64,000 nt of DNA, taken from positions 31,874,501 through 31,938,500 of the forward strand of contig NC_079879.1 in assembly GCF_029227915.1 (NCBI RefSeq). The letters run 5' to 3'. The notes under the pieces are model-generated. The model did not search any database and had not been told where the DNA came from. It was given only the letters and a program-made list of their open reading frames with translations. This document shows, piece after piece, positions 49,246 to 61,993 of this stretch. Every line of letters starts with the position of its first letter. Positions within the stretch are counted from its first letter, which is position 1. The DNA is from Hydractinia symbiolongicarpus. Its lineage: Eukaryota; Cnidaria; Hydrozoa; Anthoathecata; Hydractiniidae. The position numbers and the translations under genes are program-made.

Positions 49246-50294
49246 AGACTTGTAGTTTTCAAAAATGTTTTCATTTTTGATGAGACGCTTAATGAAAGAT
49301 GTTTAATCGCCGGCAAACGAAAACCCGTGATTTCCCGTAAATCCCGGGCTTAGCCCGTGTAGTCAAATGTATAAAAAGAAAGTACCCTGTGAGTAAACTC
49401 ATTTCCAGAACGATTTTTTAAATTATTTTTTCACCACTAAAACGCATAAGACTTGTAGTTTTCAAAAATGTTTTCATTTTTGATGAGACGCTGAATAAAA
49501 GAAGTTTAATCGCCGGCAAACGAAAAACCGCGATTTTCCGAAAATCCCGGGCTTGTCCCGTTTAGTCAAAAGTATACAAAGAAAGTACCCAGGGAGTAAA
49601 CTCATTTCCCGAACGATTTTTTAAATTATTTTTTCACCACTAAAACGCATGAGACTTACTGTTTTCAAACTTGTTTTCATTTTTGATGAGACGCTGAATA
49701 AAAGAAGTTTAATCGCCGCCAAACGAAAACCCGCGATTTCCCGCAAATCCCGGGCTTGGCCCGTATAGTCGAATGTATACAAAGAAAGTACCCAAAGAGT
49801 AAACTCATTTCCCGAACGATTTTTTAAATTTTTTTTTCACCACTAAAACGCATGAGACTTGCAGTTTTCAAAAATGTTTTCATTTTTGATGAGACGCTTA
49901 ATGAAAGATGTTTAATCGCCGGCAAACGAAAACCCGCGATTTCCCGTAAATCCCGGGCTAGGCCCGTATAGTCGATTGTATACAAAGAAAGTACCCTGTG
50001 AGTAAACTCCTTTCCAGAACGATTTTTTAAATTATTTTTTCACCACTAAAACGCATAAGACTTGTAGTTTTCAAAAATATTTTCATTTTTGATGGGACGC
50101 TGAATAAAAGAAGTTTATTCGCCGGCAAACGAAAACCCGCCATTTCCCGTAAATCCCGGGCTTGGCCCGTATAGTCAAAAGTATACAAAGAAAGTACCCA
50201 GGGAGTAAACTTATTTCCCGAACGATTTTTTATATTATTTTTTCACCACTAAAACGCATGAGACTTGTAGTTTTCAAAAATGTTTTCATTTTTG

Positions 50295-50700
50295 ATGGGA
50301 CGCTGAATTAAAGAAGTTTAATCGCCGGCAAACGAAAACCCGCGATTTCCCGTAAATCCCGGACTCGGCCCGTATAGTCAAAAGTATACAAAGAAAGTAC
50401 CCAGGGAGTAAACTCATTTCCCGAACGATTTTTTAAATTTTTTTTTTACCACTAAAACGCATGAGACTTGTAGTTTTCAAAAATGTTTTCATTTTTGATG
50501 GGACGCTGAATAAAAGAAGTTTAATCGCCGGCAAACGAAAACCCGCGATTTCCCGTAAATCCCGGACTCGGCCCGTATAGTCAAAAGTATACAAAGAAAG
50601 TACCCAGGGAGTAAACTCATTTCCCGAACGATTTTTTAAATTTTTTTTTTACCACTAAAACGCATGAGACTTGTAGTTTTCAAAAATGTTTTCATTTTTG
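50295..50700 (+). repeat. Single-monomer tandem duplication
   Basis: Two consecutive monomers are almost identical, both with GATGGGACGC, CCCGGACTCGG and the unusual AAATTTTTTTTTTACCACT (ACCACT at 50448 and 50651, 203 bp apart). The corresponding place near 59.2-59.4 kb has only one such monomer. The offset of the large duplication falls from 8,933 to 8,730 bp across it. The first copy also carries GAATTAAAG. Confidence 0.85.
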
Positions 50701-51040
50701 ATGAGACGCCTAATGAAAGAGGTTTAATCGCCGGCAAACGAAAACCCGCGATTTCCCGTAAATCCCGGGCTTGGCCCGTATAGTGGAATGTATAAAAAGA
50801 AAGTACCCTGTGAGTGAACTCATTTCCAGAACGATTTTTTAAATTACTTCTTCACCACTGAAACGCATAAGACTTGTAGTTTTCAAAAATGTTTTCATTC
50901 TTGATGAGACGCTGAATAAAAGAAGTTTAATCGCCGGCAAACAAAAAGCTGCGATTTCCCGAAAATCCCGGGCTTGGCCCGTTTAGTCAAAAGTATACAA
51001 AGAAAGTACCCAGGGAGTAAACTCATTACCCGAACGATTT

Positions 51041-53200
51041 TTTAAATTATTTTTTCACCGACAAAACCCATGAGACTTGCAGTTTTCAAACTTGTTTTCA
51101 TTTTTGATGAGACGCTAAATAAAAGAAGTTTAATCGCCGCCAAACGAAAACACGCGATTTCCCGTAAATCCCGGGCTTGGCCCGTATAGTCGAATGTATA
51201 CAAAGAAAGTACCCAAGGAGTAAACTCATTTCCCGAACGATTTTTTAAATTTTTTTTTCACCACTAAAACGCATGAGATTTGTAGTTTTCAAAAATGTTT
51301 TCATTTTTGATGAGACGCTTAATGAAAGAGGTTTAATCGCCGGCAAACGACAACCCGCGATTTCCCGTAAATCCCGGGCTTGGCCCGTATAGTCGAATGT
51401 ATAAAAAGAAAGTACCCTGTGAGTAAACTCATTTCCAGAACGATTTTTTAAATTACTTTTTCACCACTAAAACGCATTAGACTTGTAGTTTTCAAAAATG
51501 TTTTCATTTTTGATGAGACGCTGAATAAAAGAAGTTTAATCGCCGGCAAACGAAAACCCGCAATTTCCCGAAAATCCCAGGCTTGGCCCGTTTAGTCAAA
51601 AGCACACAAAAAAGTATCCAGGGAGTAAACTCATTTCCCGAACGATTTTTTAAATTACTTTTTTCACCACTAAAACGCATGAGACTTGCAGTTTTCAAAC
51701 TTGTTTACATTTTTGATCAGACGCTGAATAAAAGAAGTTTAATCGCCGCCAAACGAAAACCCGCGATTTCCCGTAAATCCCGGGCTTGGCCCGTATAGTC
51801 AAAAGTATACAAAGAAGGTACCCAGGGAGTAAACTCATTTCCCGAACGATTTTTTATATTATTTTTTCACCACTAAAACGCATGAGACTTGTAGTTTTCA
51901 AACTTGTTTTCATTTTTGATGAGACGCTGAATAAAAGAAGTTTAATCGCCAGCAAACGAAAACCCGCCATTTCCCGTAAATCGCGGGCTTGGCCCGTATA
52001 GTCAAAAGTATACAAAGAAAGTACCCAGGGAGTAAACTCATTTCCCGAACGATTTTTTATATTATTTTTTCACCACTAAAACGCATGAGACTTGTAGTTT
52101 TCAAAAATGTTTTCATTTTTGATGGGATGCTGAATAAAAGAAGTTTAATCGCCGGCAAACGAAAACCCGCGATTTTCCGTAAATCTCGGACTCGGCCTGT
52201 ATAGTCAAAAGTATACAAAGAAAGTACCCATGGAGTAAACTCATTACCCGAACGATTTTTTAAATTAATTTTTCACCACTAAAACGCATGAGACTTGCAG
52301 TTTTCAAACTTGTTTTCATTTTTGATGAGACGCTGAATAAAAGAAGTTTAATCGCCGCCAAACGAAAACACGCGATTTCCCGTAAATCCCGGGCTTGGCC
52401 CGTATAGTCGAATGTATACAAAGAAAGTACCCAAGGAGTAAACTTATTTCCCGAACGATTTTTTAAATTTTTTTTTCACCACTAAAACGCATGAGATTTG
52501 TAGTTTTCAAAATTTTTTTCATTTTTGATGAGACGCTTAGTGAAAGAGGTTTAATCGCCGGCAAACGAAAACCCGCGATTTCCCGTAAATACCGGGCTTG
52601 GCCCGTATAGTCGAATGTATACAAAGAAAGTACCCAAGGAGTAAACTCATTTCCAGAACGATTTTTTAAATTACTTTTTCACCACTAAAACGCATTAGAC
52701 TTGTATTTTTCAAAAATGTTTTCATTTTTGATGAACCGCTGAATAAAAGAATAAAAGAAGTTTAATCGCCGGCAAACGAAAACCCGCGATTTCCCGAAAA
52801 TCCCGGGCTTGGTCCGTTTAGTCAAAAGCATACAAAGAAAGTACCCAGGGAGTAAACTCATTTCCCAAACGATTTTTTAAATTATTTTTTCACCACTAAA
52901 ACGCATGAGACTTGCAGTTTTCAAACTTGTTTTCATTTTTGATGAGACGCCGAATAAAAGAAGTTTAATCGCCGCCAAACGAAAACCCGCGATTTCCCGT
53001 AAATCCCGGGCTTGGCCCGTATAGTCAAAAGTATACAAAGAAGGTACCCAGGGAGTAAACTTATTTCCCGAACGATTTTTTATATTATTTTTTCACCACT
53101 AAAACGCATGAGACTTGTAGTTTTCAAAAATGTTTTCATTTTTGATGGGACGCTGAATAAAAGAAGTTTAATCGACGGCAAACGAAATCCCGCGATTTCC
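51041..53200 (+). repeat. 6-mer repeat (1,218 bp), two copies
   Basis: GAAAACACGCGATTTCCC occurs at about 51146 and 52364, 1,218 bp apart, each following an AAACTTG monomer with CATTACCCGAACG. The second copy has private changes AAAATTTTTTTCATTTTTG near 52508, GCTTAGTGAAAG near 52536 and an 8-bp duplication near 52742. Confidence 0.72.
52740..52760 (+). other. 8-bp tandem duplication in a monomer
   Basis: GAATAAAAGAAG, the usual sequence, is expanded to GAATAAAAGA followed by ATAAAAGAAG, so ATAAAAGA is doubled. I saw this only once in the window. It fits replication slippage. Confidence 0.85.
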
Positions 53201-53340
53201 CGTAAATCCCGGACTCGGCCCGTATAGTCAAAAGTATACAAAGAAAGTACCCAGGGAGTAAACCCATTTCCCGAACGATTTTTTAAATTATTTTTTCACC
53301 ACTAAAACGCATGAGACTTGTAGTTTTCAAAAATATTTTC

Positions 53341-54352
53341 ATTTTTGATGAGACGCTTAATGAAAGAGGTTTAATCGCCGGCAAACGAAAACCAGCGATT
53401 TCCCCTAAATCCCGGGCTTGGCCGTGTAGTCGAATGTATACAAAGAAAGTACCCAGGGAGTAAACTCATTTCCCGAACGATTTTTTAAATTTTTTTTCAC
53501 CACTAAAACGCATGAGACTTGTAGTTTTCAAAAATGTTTTCATTTTTGATGAGACGCTTAATGAAAGAGGTTTAATCGCCGGCAAACGAAAACCCGCGAT
53601 TTCCCGTAAATCCCGGGCTTGGCCCGTATAGTCGAATGTATAAAAAGAAAGTACCCTGTGAGTGAACTCGCTTCCAGAACGATTTTTTAAATTACTTCTT
53701 CACCACTAAAACGCATTAGACTTGTATTTTTCAAAAATGTTTTCATTTTTGATGAGACGCTTAATGAAAGAAGTTTAATCGCCTGCAAACGAAAACCCGC
53801 GATTTCCCGAAAATCTCGGGCTTGGCCCGTTTAGTCAAAAGCATACAAAGAAAGTACCCAGGGAGTAAACTCATTTCCCGAACGATTTTTTAAATTATTT
53901 CTTCACCACTAAAACGCATGAGACTTGCAGTTTTCAAACTTGTTTTCATTTTTGATGAGACGCTGAATAAAAGAAGTTTAATCGCCGCCAAACGAAAACC
54001 CGCGATTTCCCGTAAATCCCGGGCTTGGCCCGTATAGTCAAAAGTATACAAAGAAGGTATCCAGGGATAAACCCATTTCCCGAACGATTTTTTATATTAT
54101 TTTTTCACCACTAAAACGCATGAGACTTGTAGTTTTCAAAAATGTTTTCATTTTTGGTGGGACGCTGAATAAAAGAAGTTTAATCGCCGGCAAACGAAAT
54201 CCCGCGATTTCCCGTAAATCCCGGATTCGGCCCGTATAGTCAAAAGTATACAAAGAAAGTACCCAGGGAGTAAACTCATTTCCCGAACGATTTTTTAAAT
54301 TATTTTTTCACCACTAAAACGCATGAGACTTGAAGTTTTCAAACTTGTTTTC
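53341..54352 (+). repeat. 5-mer HOR, unit 1 (1,012 bp)
   Basis: GGCCGTGTAG with one lost C at about 53420 returns at about 54432. Also shared are GTGAACTCGCTTCCAG, TTGTATTTTTCAAAAATG, GAAAATCTCGGGC and CCAGGGATAAACCC with a lost base (54061 and 55073). The period is five monomers minus about 3 bp of small deletions. Confidence 0.82.
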
Positions 54353-55335
54353 ATTTTTGATGAGACGCTTAATGAAAGAGGTTTAATCGCCGGCAAACGA
54401 AAACCAGCGATTTCCCCTAAATCCCGGGCTTGGCCGTGTAGTCGAATGTATACAAAGAAAGTACCCAGGGAGTAAACTCATTTCCCGAACGATTTTTTAA
54501 ATTTTTTTTCACCACTAAAACGCATGAGACTTGTAGTTTTCAAAAATGTTTTCATTTTTGATGAGACGCTTAATGAAAGAGGTTTAATCGCCGGCAAACG
54601 AAAACCCGCGATTTCCCGTAAATCCCGGGCTTGGCCCGTATAGTCGAATGTATAAAAAGAAAGTACCCTGTGAGTGAACTCGCTTCCAGAACGATTTTTT
54701 AAATTACTTCTTCACCACTAAAACGCATTAGACTTGTATTTTTCAAAAATGTTTTCATTTTTGATGAGACGCTTAATGAAAGAAGTTTAATCGCCGGCAA
54801 ACGAAAACCCGCGATTTCCCGAAAATCTCGGGCTTGGCCCGTTTAGTCAAAAGCATACAAAGAAAGTACCCAGGGAGTAAACTCATTTCCCGAACGATTT
54901 TTTAAATTATTTCTTCACCACTAAAACGCATGAGACTTGCAGTTTTCAAACTTGTTTTCATTTTTGATGAGACGCTGAATAAAAGAAGTTTAATCGCCGC
55001 CAAACGAAAACCCGCGATTTCCCGTAAATCCCGGGCTTGGCCCGTATAGTCAAAAGTATACAAAGAAGGTATCCAGGGATAAACCCATTTCCCGAACGAT
55101 TTTTTATATTATTTTTTCACCACTAAAACGCATGAGACTTGTAGTTTTCAAAAATGTTTTCATTTTTGGTGGGACGCTGAATAAAAGAAGTTTAATCGCC
55201 GGCAAACGAAATCCCGCGATTTCCCGTAAATCCCGGATTCGGCCCGTATAGTCAAAAGTATACAAAGAAAGTACCCAGGGAGTAAACTCATTTCCCGAAC
55301 GATTTTTTAAATTATTTTTTCACCACTAAAACGCA
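54353..55335 (+). repeat. 5-mer HOR, unit 2 (1,012-bp period)
   Basis: This is a tandem copy of unit 1, including the rare TTTTTGGTGGGACGC near 55164 (unit 1 near 54152). It ends near 55.3 kb, where the array becomes dimers. Confidence 0.82.
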
Positions 55336-56148
55336 TGAGACTTGCAGTTTTCAAACTTGTTTTCATTTTTGATGAGACGCTGAATAAAAGAAGTTTAATC
55401 GCCGCCAAACGAAAACCCGCGATTTCCCGTAAATCCCGGGCTTGGCCCGTATAGTCAAAAGTATACAAAGAAGGTATCCAGGGAGTAAACCCATTTCCCG
55501 AACGATTTTTTATATTATTTTTTCACCACTAAAACGCATGAGACTTGTAGTTTTCAAAAATGTTTTCATTTTTGATGGGACGCTGAATAAAAGAAGTTTA
55601 ATCGCCGGCAAACGAAATCCCGCGATTTCCCGTAAATCCCGGACTCGGCCCGTATAGTCAAAAGTATACAAAGAAAGTACCCAGGGAGTAAACTCATTTC
55701 CCGAACGATTTTTTAAATTATTTTTTCACCACTAAAACGCATGAGACTTGCAGTTTTCAAACTTGTTTTCATTTTTGATGAGACGCTGAATAAAAGAAGT
55801 TTAATCGCCGCCAAACGAAAACCCGCGATTTCCCGTAAATCCCGGGCTTGGCCCGTATAGTCAAAAGTATACAAAGAAGGTATCCAGGGAGTAAACTCAT
55901 TTCCCGAACGATTTTTTATATTATTTTTTCACCACTAAAACGCATGAGACTTGTAGTTTTCAAAAATGTTTTCATTTTTGATGGGACGCTGAATAAAAAA
56001 AGTTTAATCGCCGGCAAACGAAATCCCGCGATTTCCCGTAAATCCCGGACTCGGCCCGTATAGTCAAAAGTATACAAAGAAAGTACCCAGGGAGTAAACC
56101 CATTTCCCAAACGATTTTTTAAATTATTTTTTCACCACTAAAACGCAT
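54932..56148 (+). repeat. 406-bp dimer array, three dimers
   Basis: GAGACTTGCAG followed by AAACTTG lies at 54932, 55337 and 55743 (405 and 406 bp apart). Each is followed by a monomer with AAGGTATCC, TTTTTTATATT and GGGACGC. The 5-mer above overlaps the first dimer. Confidence 0.8.
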
Positions 56149-57750
56149 GAGACTTGTAGTTTTCAAAAATATTTTCATTTTTGATGAGACGCTTAATGAA
56201 AGAGGTTTAATCGCCGGCAAACGAAAACCAGCGATTTCCCCTAAATCCCGGGCTTGGCCGTGTAGTCGAATGTATACAAAGAAAGTACCCAGGGAGTAAA
56301 CTCATTTCAAGAACGATTTTTTAATTTTTTTTTTCACCACTAAAACGCATGAGACTTGTAGTTTTCAAAAATGTTTTCATTTTTGATGAGACGCTTAATG
56401 AAAGAGGTTTAATCGCCGGCAAACGAAAACCCGCGATTTCCCGTAAATCCCGGGCTTGGCCCGTAAAGTCGAATGTATAAAAAGAAAGTACCCTGTGAGT
56501 AAACTCATTTCCAGAACGATTTTTTAAATTATTTTTTCACCACTAAAACGCATGAGACTTGTAGTTTTCAAAAATGTTTTCATTTTTGATGAGACGCTTA
56601 ATGAAAGAGGTTTAATCGCCGGCAAACGAAAACCAGCGATTTCCCCTAAATCCCGGGCTTGGCCCGTGTAGTCGAATGTATACAAAGAAAGTACCCAGGG
56701 AGTAAACTCATTTCCCGAACGATTTTTTAAATTTTTTTTTCACCACTAAAACGCATGAGACTAGTAGTTTTCAAAAATGTTTTCATTTTTGATGAGACGC
56801 TTAATGAAAGAGGTTTAATCGCCGGCAAACGAAAACCCGCGATTTCCCGTAAATCCCGGGCTTGGCCCGTACAGTCGAATGTATAAAAAGAAAGTACCCT
56901 GTGAGTAAACTCATTTCCAGAACGATTTTTTAAATTATTTTTTCACCACTAAAGCGCATGAGACTTGTAGTTTTCAAAATTGTTTTCATTTTTGATGAAA
57001 CGCTTAATGAAAGAGGTTTAATCGCCGGCAAACGAAAACCAGCGATTTCCCCTAAATCCCGGGCTTGGCCCGTGTAGTCGAATGTATACAAAGAAAGTAC
57101 CCAGGGAGTAAACTCATTTCCCGAACGATTTTTTAAATTTTTTATTCACCACTAAAACGCATGAGACTTGTAGTTTTCAAAAATGTTTTCATTTTTGATG
57201 AGACGCTTAATGAAAGTGGTTTAATCGCCGGCAAACGAAAACCCGCGATTTCCCGTAAATCCCGGGCTTGGCCGGTATAGTCGAATGTATACAAAGAAAG
57301 TACCCTGTGAGTAAACTCATTTCCAGAACGATTTTTTAAATTATTTTTTCACCACTAAAACGCATGAGACTTGTAGTTTTCAAAAATGTTTTCATTTTTG
57401 ATGAGACGCTGAATAAAAGAAATTTAATTGCCGGCAAACGAAAACCAGCGATTTCCCCTAAATCCCGGGCTTGGCCCGTGTAGTCGAATGTATACAAAGA
57501 AAATACCCAGGGAGTAAACTCATTTCCCGAACGATTTTTTAAATTTTTTTTTCACCACTAAAACGCATGAGACTTGTAGTTTTCAAAAATGTTTTCATTT
57601 TTGATGAGACGCTTAATGAAAGATGTTTAATCGCCGGCAAACGAAAACCCGCGATTGCCCGTAAATCCCAAGCTTGGCCCGTATAGTCGAATGTATAAAA
57701 AGAAAGTACCCTGTGAGTAAACTCATTTCCAGAACGATTTTTTAAATTAT
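56149..57750 (+). repeat. 406-bp dimer array, CCAGCG/GTGTAG class
   Basis: AACCAGCGATTTCCCC lies at about 56226, 56631, 57037 and 57443, spacings of 405, 406 and 406 bp. Each is followed by GTGTAGTCGAATG and then a monomer with CCCTGTGAG. This is a separate dimer family from the one at 26.7 kb. Confidence 0.8.
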
Positions 57751-59965
57751 TTTTTCACCACTAAAACGCATAAGACTTGTAGTTTTTAAAAATGTTTTCA
57801 TTTTTGATGAGACGCTGAATAAAAGAAGTTTAATCGCCGGCAAACAAAAACCCGCGATTTCCCGAATATCCCGGGCTTGGCCCGTTTAGTCAAAAGTATA
57901 CAAAGAAAGTACCCAGGGAGTAAACTCATTTCCCGAACGATTTTTTAAATTATTTTTTCACCACTAAAACGCATGAGACTTGCAGTTTTCAAACTTGTTT
58001 TCAGTTTTGATTAGACGCTGAATAAAAGAAGTTTAATCGCCGCCAAACGAAAACCTGCGATTTCCCGTAAATCCCGGCCTTGGCCCGTATAGTAGAATGT
58101 ATACAAAGAAAGTACCCAAGGAGTAAACTCATTTCACGAACGATTTTTTAAATTTTTTTTTCACCACTAAAACGCATGAGACTTGTAGTTTTCAAAAATG
58201 TTTTCATTTTTGATGAGACGCTTAATGAAAGATGTTTAATCGCCGGCAAACGAAAATCCGTGATTTCCCGTAAATCCCGGGCTTAGCCCGTATAGTCAAA
58301 TGTATAAAAAGAAAGTACCCTGTGAGTAAACTCATTTCCAGAACGGTTTTTTAAATTATTTTTTCACCACTAAAACGCATAAGACTTGTAGTTTTCAAAA
58401 ATGTTTTCATTTTTGATGAGACGCTGAATAAAAGAAGTTTAATCGCCGGCAAACGAAAAACCGCGATTTCCCGAAAATCCCGGGCTTGGCCCGTTTAGTC
58501 AAAAGTATACAAAGAAAGTACCCAGGGAGTAAACTCATTTCCCGAACGATTTTTTAAATTATTTTTTCACCACTAAAACGCATGAGACTTGCAGTTTTCA
58601 AACTTGTTTTCATTTTTGATGAGACGCTGAATAAAAGAAGTTTAATCGCCGCCAAACGAAAACCTGCGATTTCCCGCAAATCCCGGGCTTTGCCCGTATA
58701 GTTGAATGTATACAAAGAAAGTACCCAAGGAGTAAACTCATTTCCCGAACGATTTTTTAAATTTTTTTTTCACCACTAAAACGCATGAGACTTGCAGTTT
58801 TCAAAAATGTTTTCATTTTTGATGAGACGCTTAATGAAAGATGTTTAATCGCCGGCAAACGAAAACCCGCGATTTCCCGTAAATCCCGGGCTAGGCCCGT
58901 ATAGTCGATTGTATACAAAGAAAGTACCCTGTGAGTAAACTCCTTTCCAGAACGATTTTTTAAATTATTTTTTCACCACTAAAACGCATAAGACTTGTAG
59001 TTTTCAAAAATGTTTTCATTTTTGATGGGACGCTGAATAAAAGAAGTTTAATCGCCGGCAAACGAAAACCCGCCATTTCCCGTAAATCCCGGGCTTGGCC
59101 CGTATAGTCAAAAGTATACAAAGAAAGTACCCAGGGAGTAAACTTATTTCCCGAACGATTTTTTATATTATTTTTTCACCACTAAAACGCATGAGACTTG
59201 TAGTTTTCAAAAATGTTTTCATTTTTGATGGGACGCTGAATAAAAGAAGTTTAATCGCCGGCAAACGAAAACCCGCGATTTCCCGTAAATCCCGGACTCG
59301 GCCCGTATAGTCAAAAGTATACAAAGAAAGTACCCAGGGAGTAAACTCATTTCCCGAACGATTTTTTAAATTTTTTTTTTACCACTAAAACGCATGAGAC
59401 TTGTAGTTTTCAAAAATGTTTTCATTTTTGATGAGACGCCTAATGAAATAGGTTTAATCGCCGGCAAACGAAAACCCGCGATTTCCCGTAAATCCCGGGC
59501 TTGGCCCGTATAGTGGAATGTATAAAAAGAAAGTACCCTGTGAGTGAACTCATTTCCAGAACGATTTTTTAAATTACTTCTTCACCACTGAAACGCATAA
59601 GACTTGTAGTTTTCATAAATGTTTTCATTTTTGATGAGACGCTGAATAAAAGAAGTTTAATCGCCGGCAAACAAAAAGCCGCGATTTCCCGAAAATCCCG
59701 GGCTTGGCCCGTTTAGTCAAAAGTATACAAAGAAAGTACCCAGGGAGTAAACTCATTACCCGAACGATTTTTTATATTATTTTTTCACCACTAAAACGCA
59801 TGAGACTTGCAGTTTTCAAACTTGTTTTCATTTTTGATGAGACGCTGAATAAAAGAAGTTTAATCGCCGCCAAACGAAAACACGCGATTTCCCGTAAATC
59901 CCGGGCTTGGCCCGTATAGTCGAATGTATACAAAGAAAGTACCCAAGGAGTAAACTCATTTCCCG

Positions 59966-60979
59966 AACGATTTTTTAAATTTTTTTTTCACCACTAAAAC
60001 GCATGAGATTTGTAGTTTTCAAAAATGTTTTCATTTTTGATGAGACGCTTAATGAAAGAGGTTTAATCGCCGGCAAACGAAAACCCGCGATTTCCCGTAA
60101 ATCCCGGGCTTGGCCCGTCTAGTCGAATGTATAAAAAGAAAGTACCCTGTGAGTAAACTCATTTCCAGAACGATTTTTTAAATTACTTTTTCACCACTAA
60201 AACGCATTAGACTTGTAGTTTTCAAAAATGTTTTCATTTTTGATGAGACGCTGAATAAAAGAAGTTTAATCGCCGGCAAACGAAAACCCGCAATTTCCCG
60301 AAAATCCCGGGCTTGGCCCGTTTAGTCAAAAGCATACAAAAAAGTACCCAGGGAGTAAACTCATTTCCCGAACAATTTTTTAAATTATTTTTTCACCACT
60401 AAAACGCATGAGACTTGCAGTTTTCAAACTTGTTTTCATTTTTGATGAGACGCTGAATAAAAGAAGTTTAATCGCCGCCAAACGAAAACCCGCGATTTCC
60501 CGTAAATCCCGGGCTTGGCCCGTATAGTCAAAAGTATACAAAGAAGGTACCCAGGGAGTAAACTCATTTCCCGAACGATTTTTTATATTATTTTTTCACC
60601 ACTAAAACGCATGAGACTTGTAGTTTTCAAACTTGTTTTCATTTTTGATGAGACGCTGAATAAAAGAAGTTTAATCGCCGCCAAACGAAAACCCGCGATT
60701 TCCCGTAAATCCCGGGCTTGGCCCGTATAGTCGAATGTATACAAAGAAAGTACCCTTTGAGTAAACTCCTTTCCACAACGATTTTTTAAATTATTTTTTC
60801 ACCACTAAAACGCATAAGACTTGTAGTTTTCAAAAATGTTTTCATTTTTGATGAGACGCTTAATGAAAGATGTTTAATCGCCGGCAAACGAAAACCCGCG
60901 ATTTCCCGTAAATCCCGGGCTAGGCCCGTATAGTCGAATGTATACAAAGAAAGTACCCTGTGAGTAAACTCCTTTCCAC
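59966..60979 (+). repeat. 5-mer tandem duplication, unit 1 (1,014 bp)
   Basis: GAGATTTGTAG at about 60005 and the rare CCCGTCTAGTCG near 60115 return 1,014 bp later. The unit also holds CCCGAACAATTTTTT near 60368 and CCCTTTGAG near 60754. Confidence 0.87.
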
Positions 60980-61993
60980 AACGATTTTTTAAATTTTTTT
61001 TTCACCACTAAAACGCATGAGATTTGTAGTTTTCAAAAATGTTTTCATTTTTGATGAGACGCTTAATGAAAGAGGTTTAATCGCCGGCAAACGAAAACCC
61101 GCGATTTCCCGTAAATCCCGGGCTTGGCCCGTCTAGTCGAATGTATAAAAAGAAAGTACCCTGTGAGTAAACTCATTTCCAGAACGATTTTTTAAATTAC
61201 TTTTTCACCACTAAAACGCATTAGACTTGTAGTTTTCAAAAATGTTTTCATTTTTGATGAGACGCTGAATAAAAGAAGTTTAATCGCCGGCAAACGAAAA
61301 CCCGCAATTTCCCGAAAATCCCGGGCTTGGCCCGTTTAGTCAAAAGCATACAAAAAAGTACCCAGGGAGTAAACTCATTTCCCGAACAATTTTTTAAATT
61401 ATTTTTTCACCACTAAAACGCATGAGACTTGCAGTTTTCAAACTTGTTTTCATTTTTGATGAGACGCTGAATAAAAGAAGTTTAATCGCCGCCAAACGAA
61501 AACCCGCGATTTCCCGTAAATCCCGGGCTTGGCCCGTATAGTCAAAAGTATACAAAGAAGGTACCCAGGGAGTAAACTCATTTCCCGAACGATTTTTTAT
61601 ATTATTTTTTCACCACTAAAACGCATGAGACTTGTAGTTTTCAAACTTGTTTTCATTTTTGATGAGACGCTGAATAAAAGAAGTTTAATCGCCGCCAAAC
61701 GAAAACCCGCGATTTCCCGTAAATCCCGGGCTTGGCCCGTATAGTCGAATGTATACAAAGAAAGTACCCTTTGAGTAAACTCCTTTCCACAACGATTTTT
61801 TAAATTATTTTTTCACCACTAAAACGCATAAGACTTGTAGTTTTCAAAAATGTTTTCATTTTTGATGAGACGCTTAATGAAAGATGTTTAATCGCCGGCA
61901 AACGAAAACCCGCGATTTCCCGTAAATCCCGGGCTAGGCCCGTATAGTCGAATGTATACAAAGAAAGTACCCTGTGAGTAAACTCCTTTCCAC
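60980..61993 (+). repeat. 5-mer tandem duplication, unit 2 (1,014 bp)
   Basis: This is a near-exact tandem copy of 59966-60979 with the same private markers (CCCGTCTAGTCG near 61129, CCCGAACAATTTTTT near 61382, CCCTTTGAG near 61768). It is followed by the CCGTGTAG class. Confidence 0.87.

Larger units (their letters stand above)
48830..57750 (+). repeat. Large ~8.9-kb (about 44-monomer) duplication, copy 1
   Basis: Long stretches recur to the right: 48.83-50.5 kb at an offset of 8,933 bp (44 monomers), about 50.7-51.95 kb at 8,730 bp (43 monomers), and 53.1 kb onward at about 8,922 bp. Diagnostic pairs are AGTCGATTGTATAC (49970 and 58903), CACCACTGAAACG (50853 and 59583) and GGCCGTGTAG (53420 and 62342). 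The segment at 52.0-53.1 kb has been rearranged relative to copy 2. The left end overlaps the second 13-mer unit by about 400 bp. Confidence 0.8.

Noticed and set aside
51849-51870. Yeast-type ARS consensus near match in ATTTTTTATATTATTTTTTC monomers
   Set aside because: It is a 10 of 11 match in very AT-rich DNA. That motif is meaningful only in budding yeasts, and nothing else suggests one.
51786-52001. A 71-codon + strand open frame in most monomers (ARIVKSIQRKYPGS... ending RKSRAWPV), as an example of many
   Set aside because: It opens with TTG inside GGCTTGGCCCG, not ATG, runs just over one monomer (216 nt) and stops at the TAG of GTATAG in the next copy. Because 203 is not a multiple of three, the frame cannot continue. 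It breaks with any 1-bp indel, and neighbouring monomers lose it freely. No domain is recognisable. It is a by-product of the repeat.
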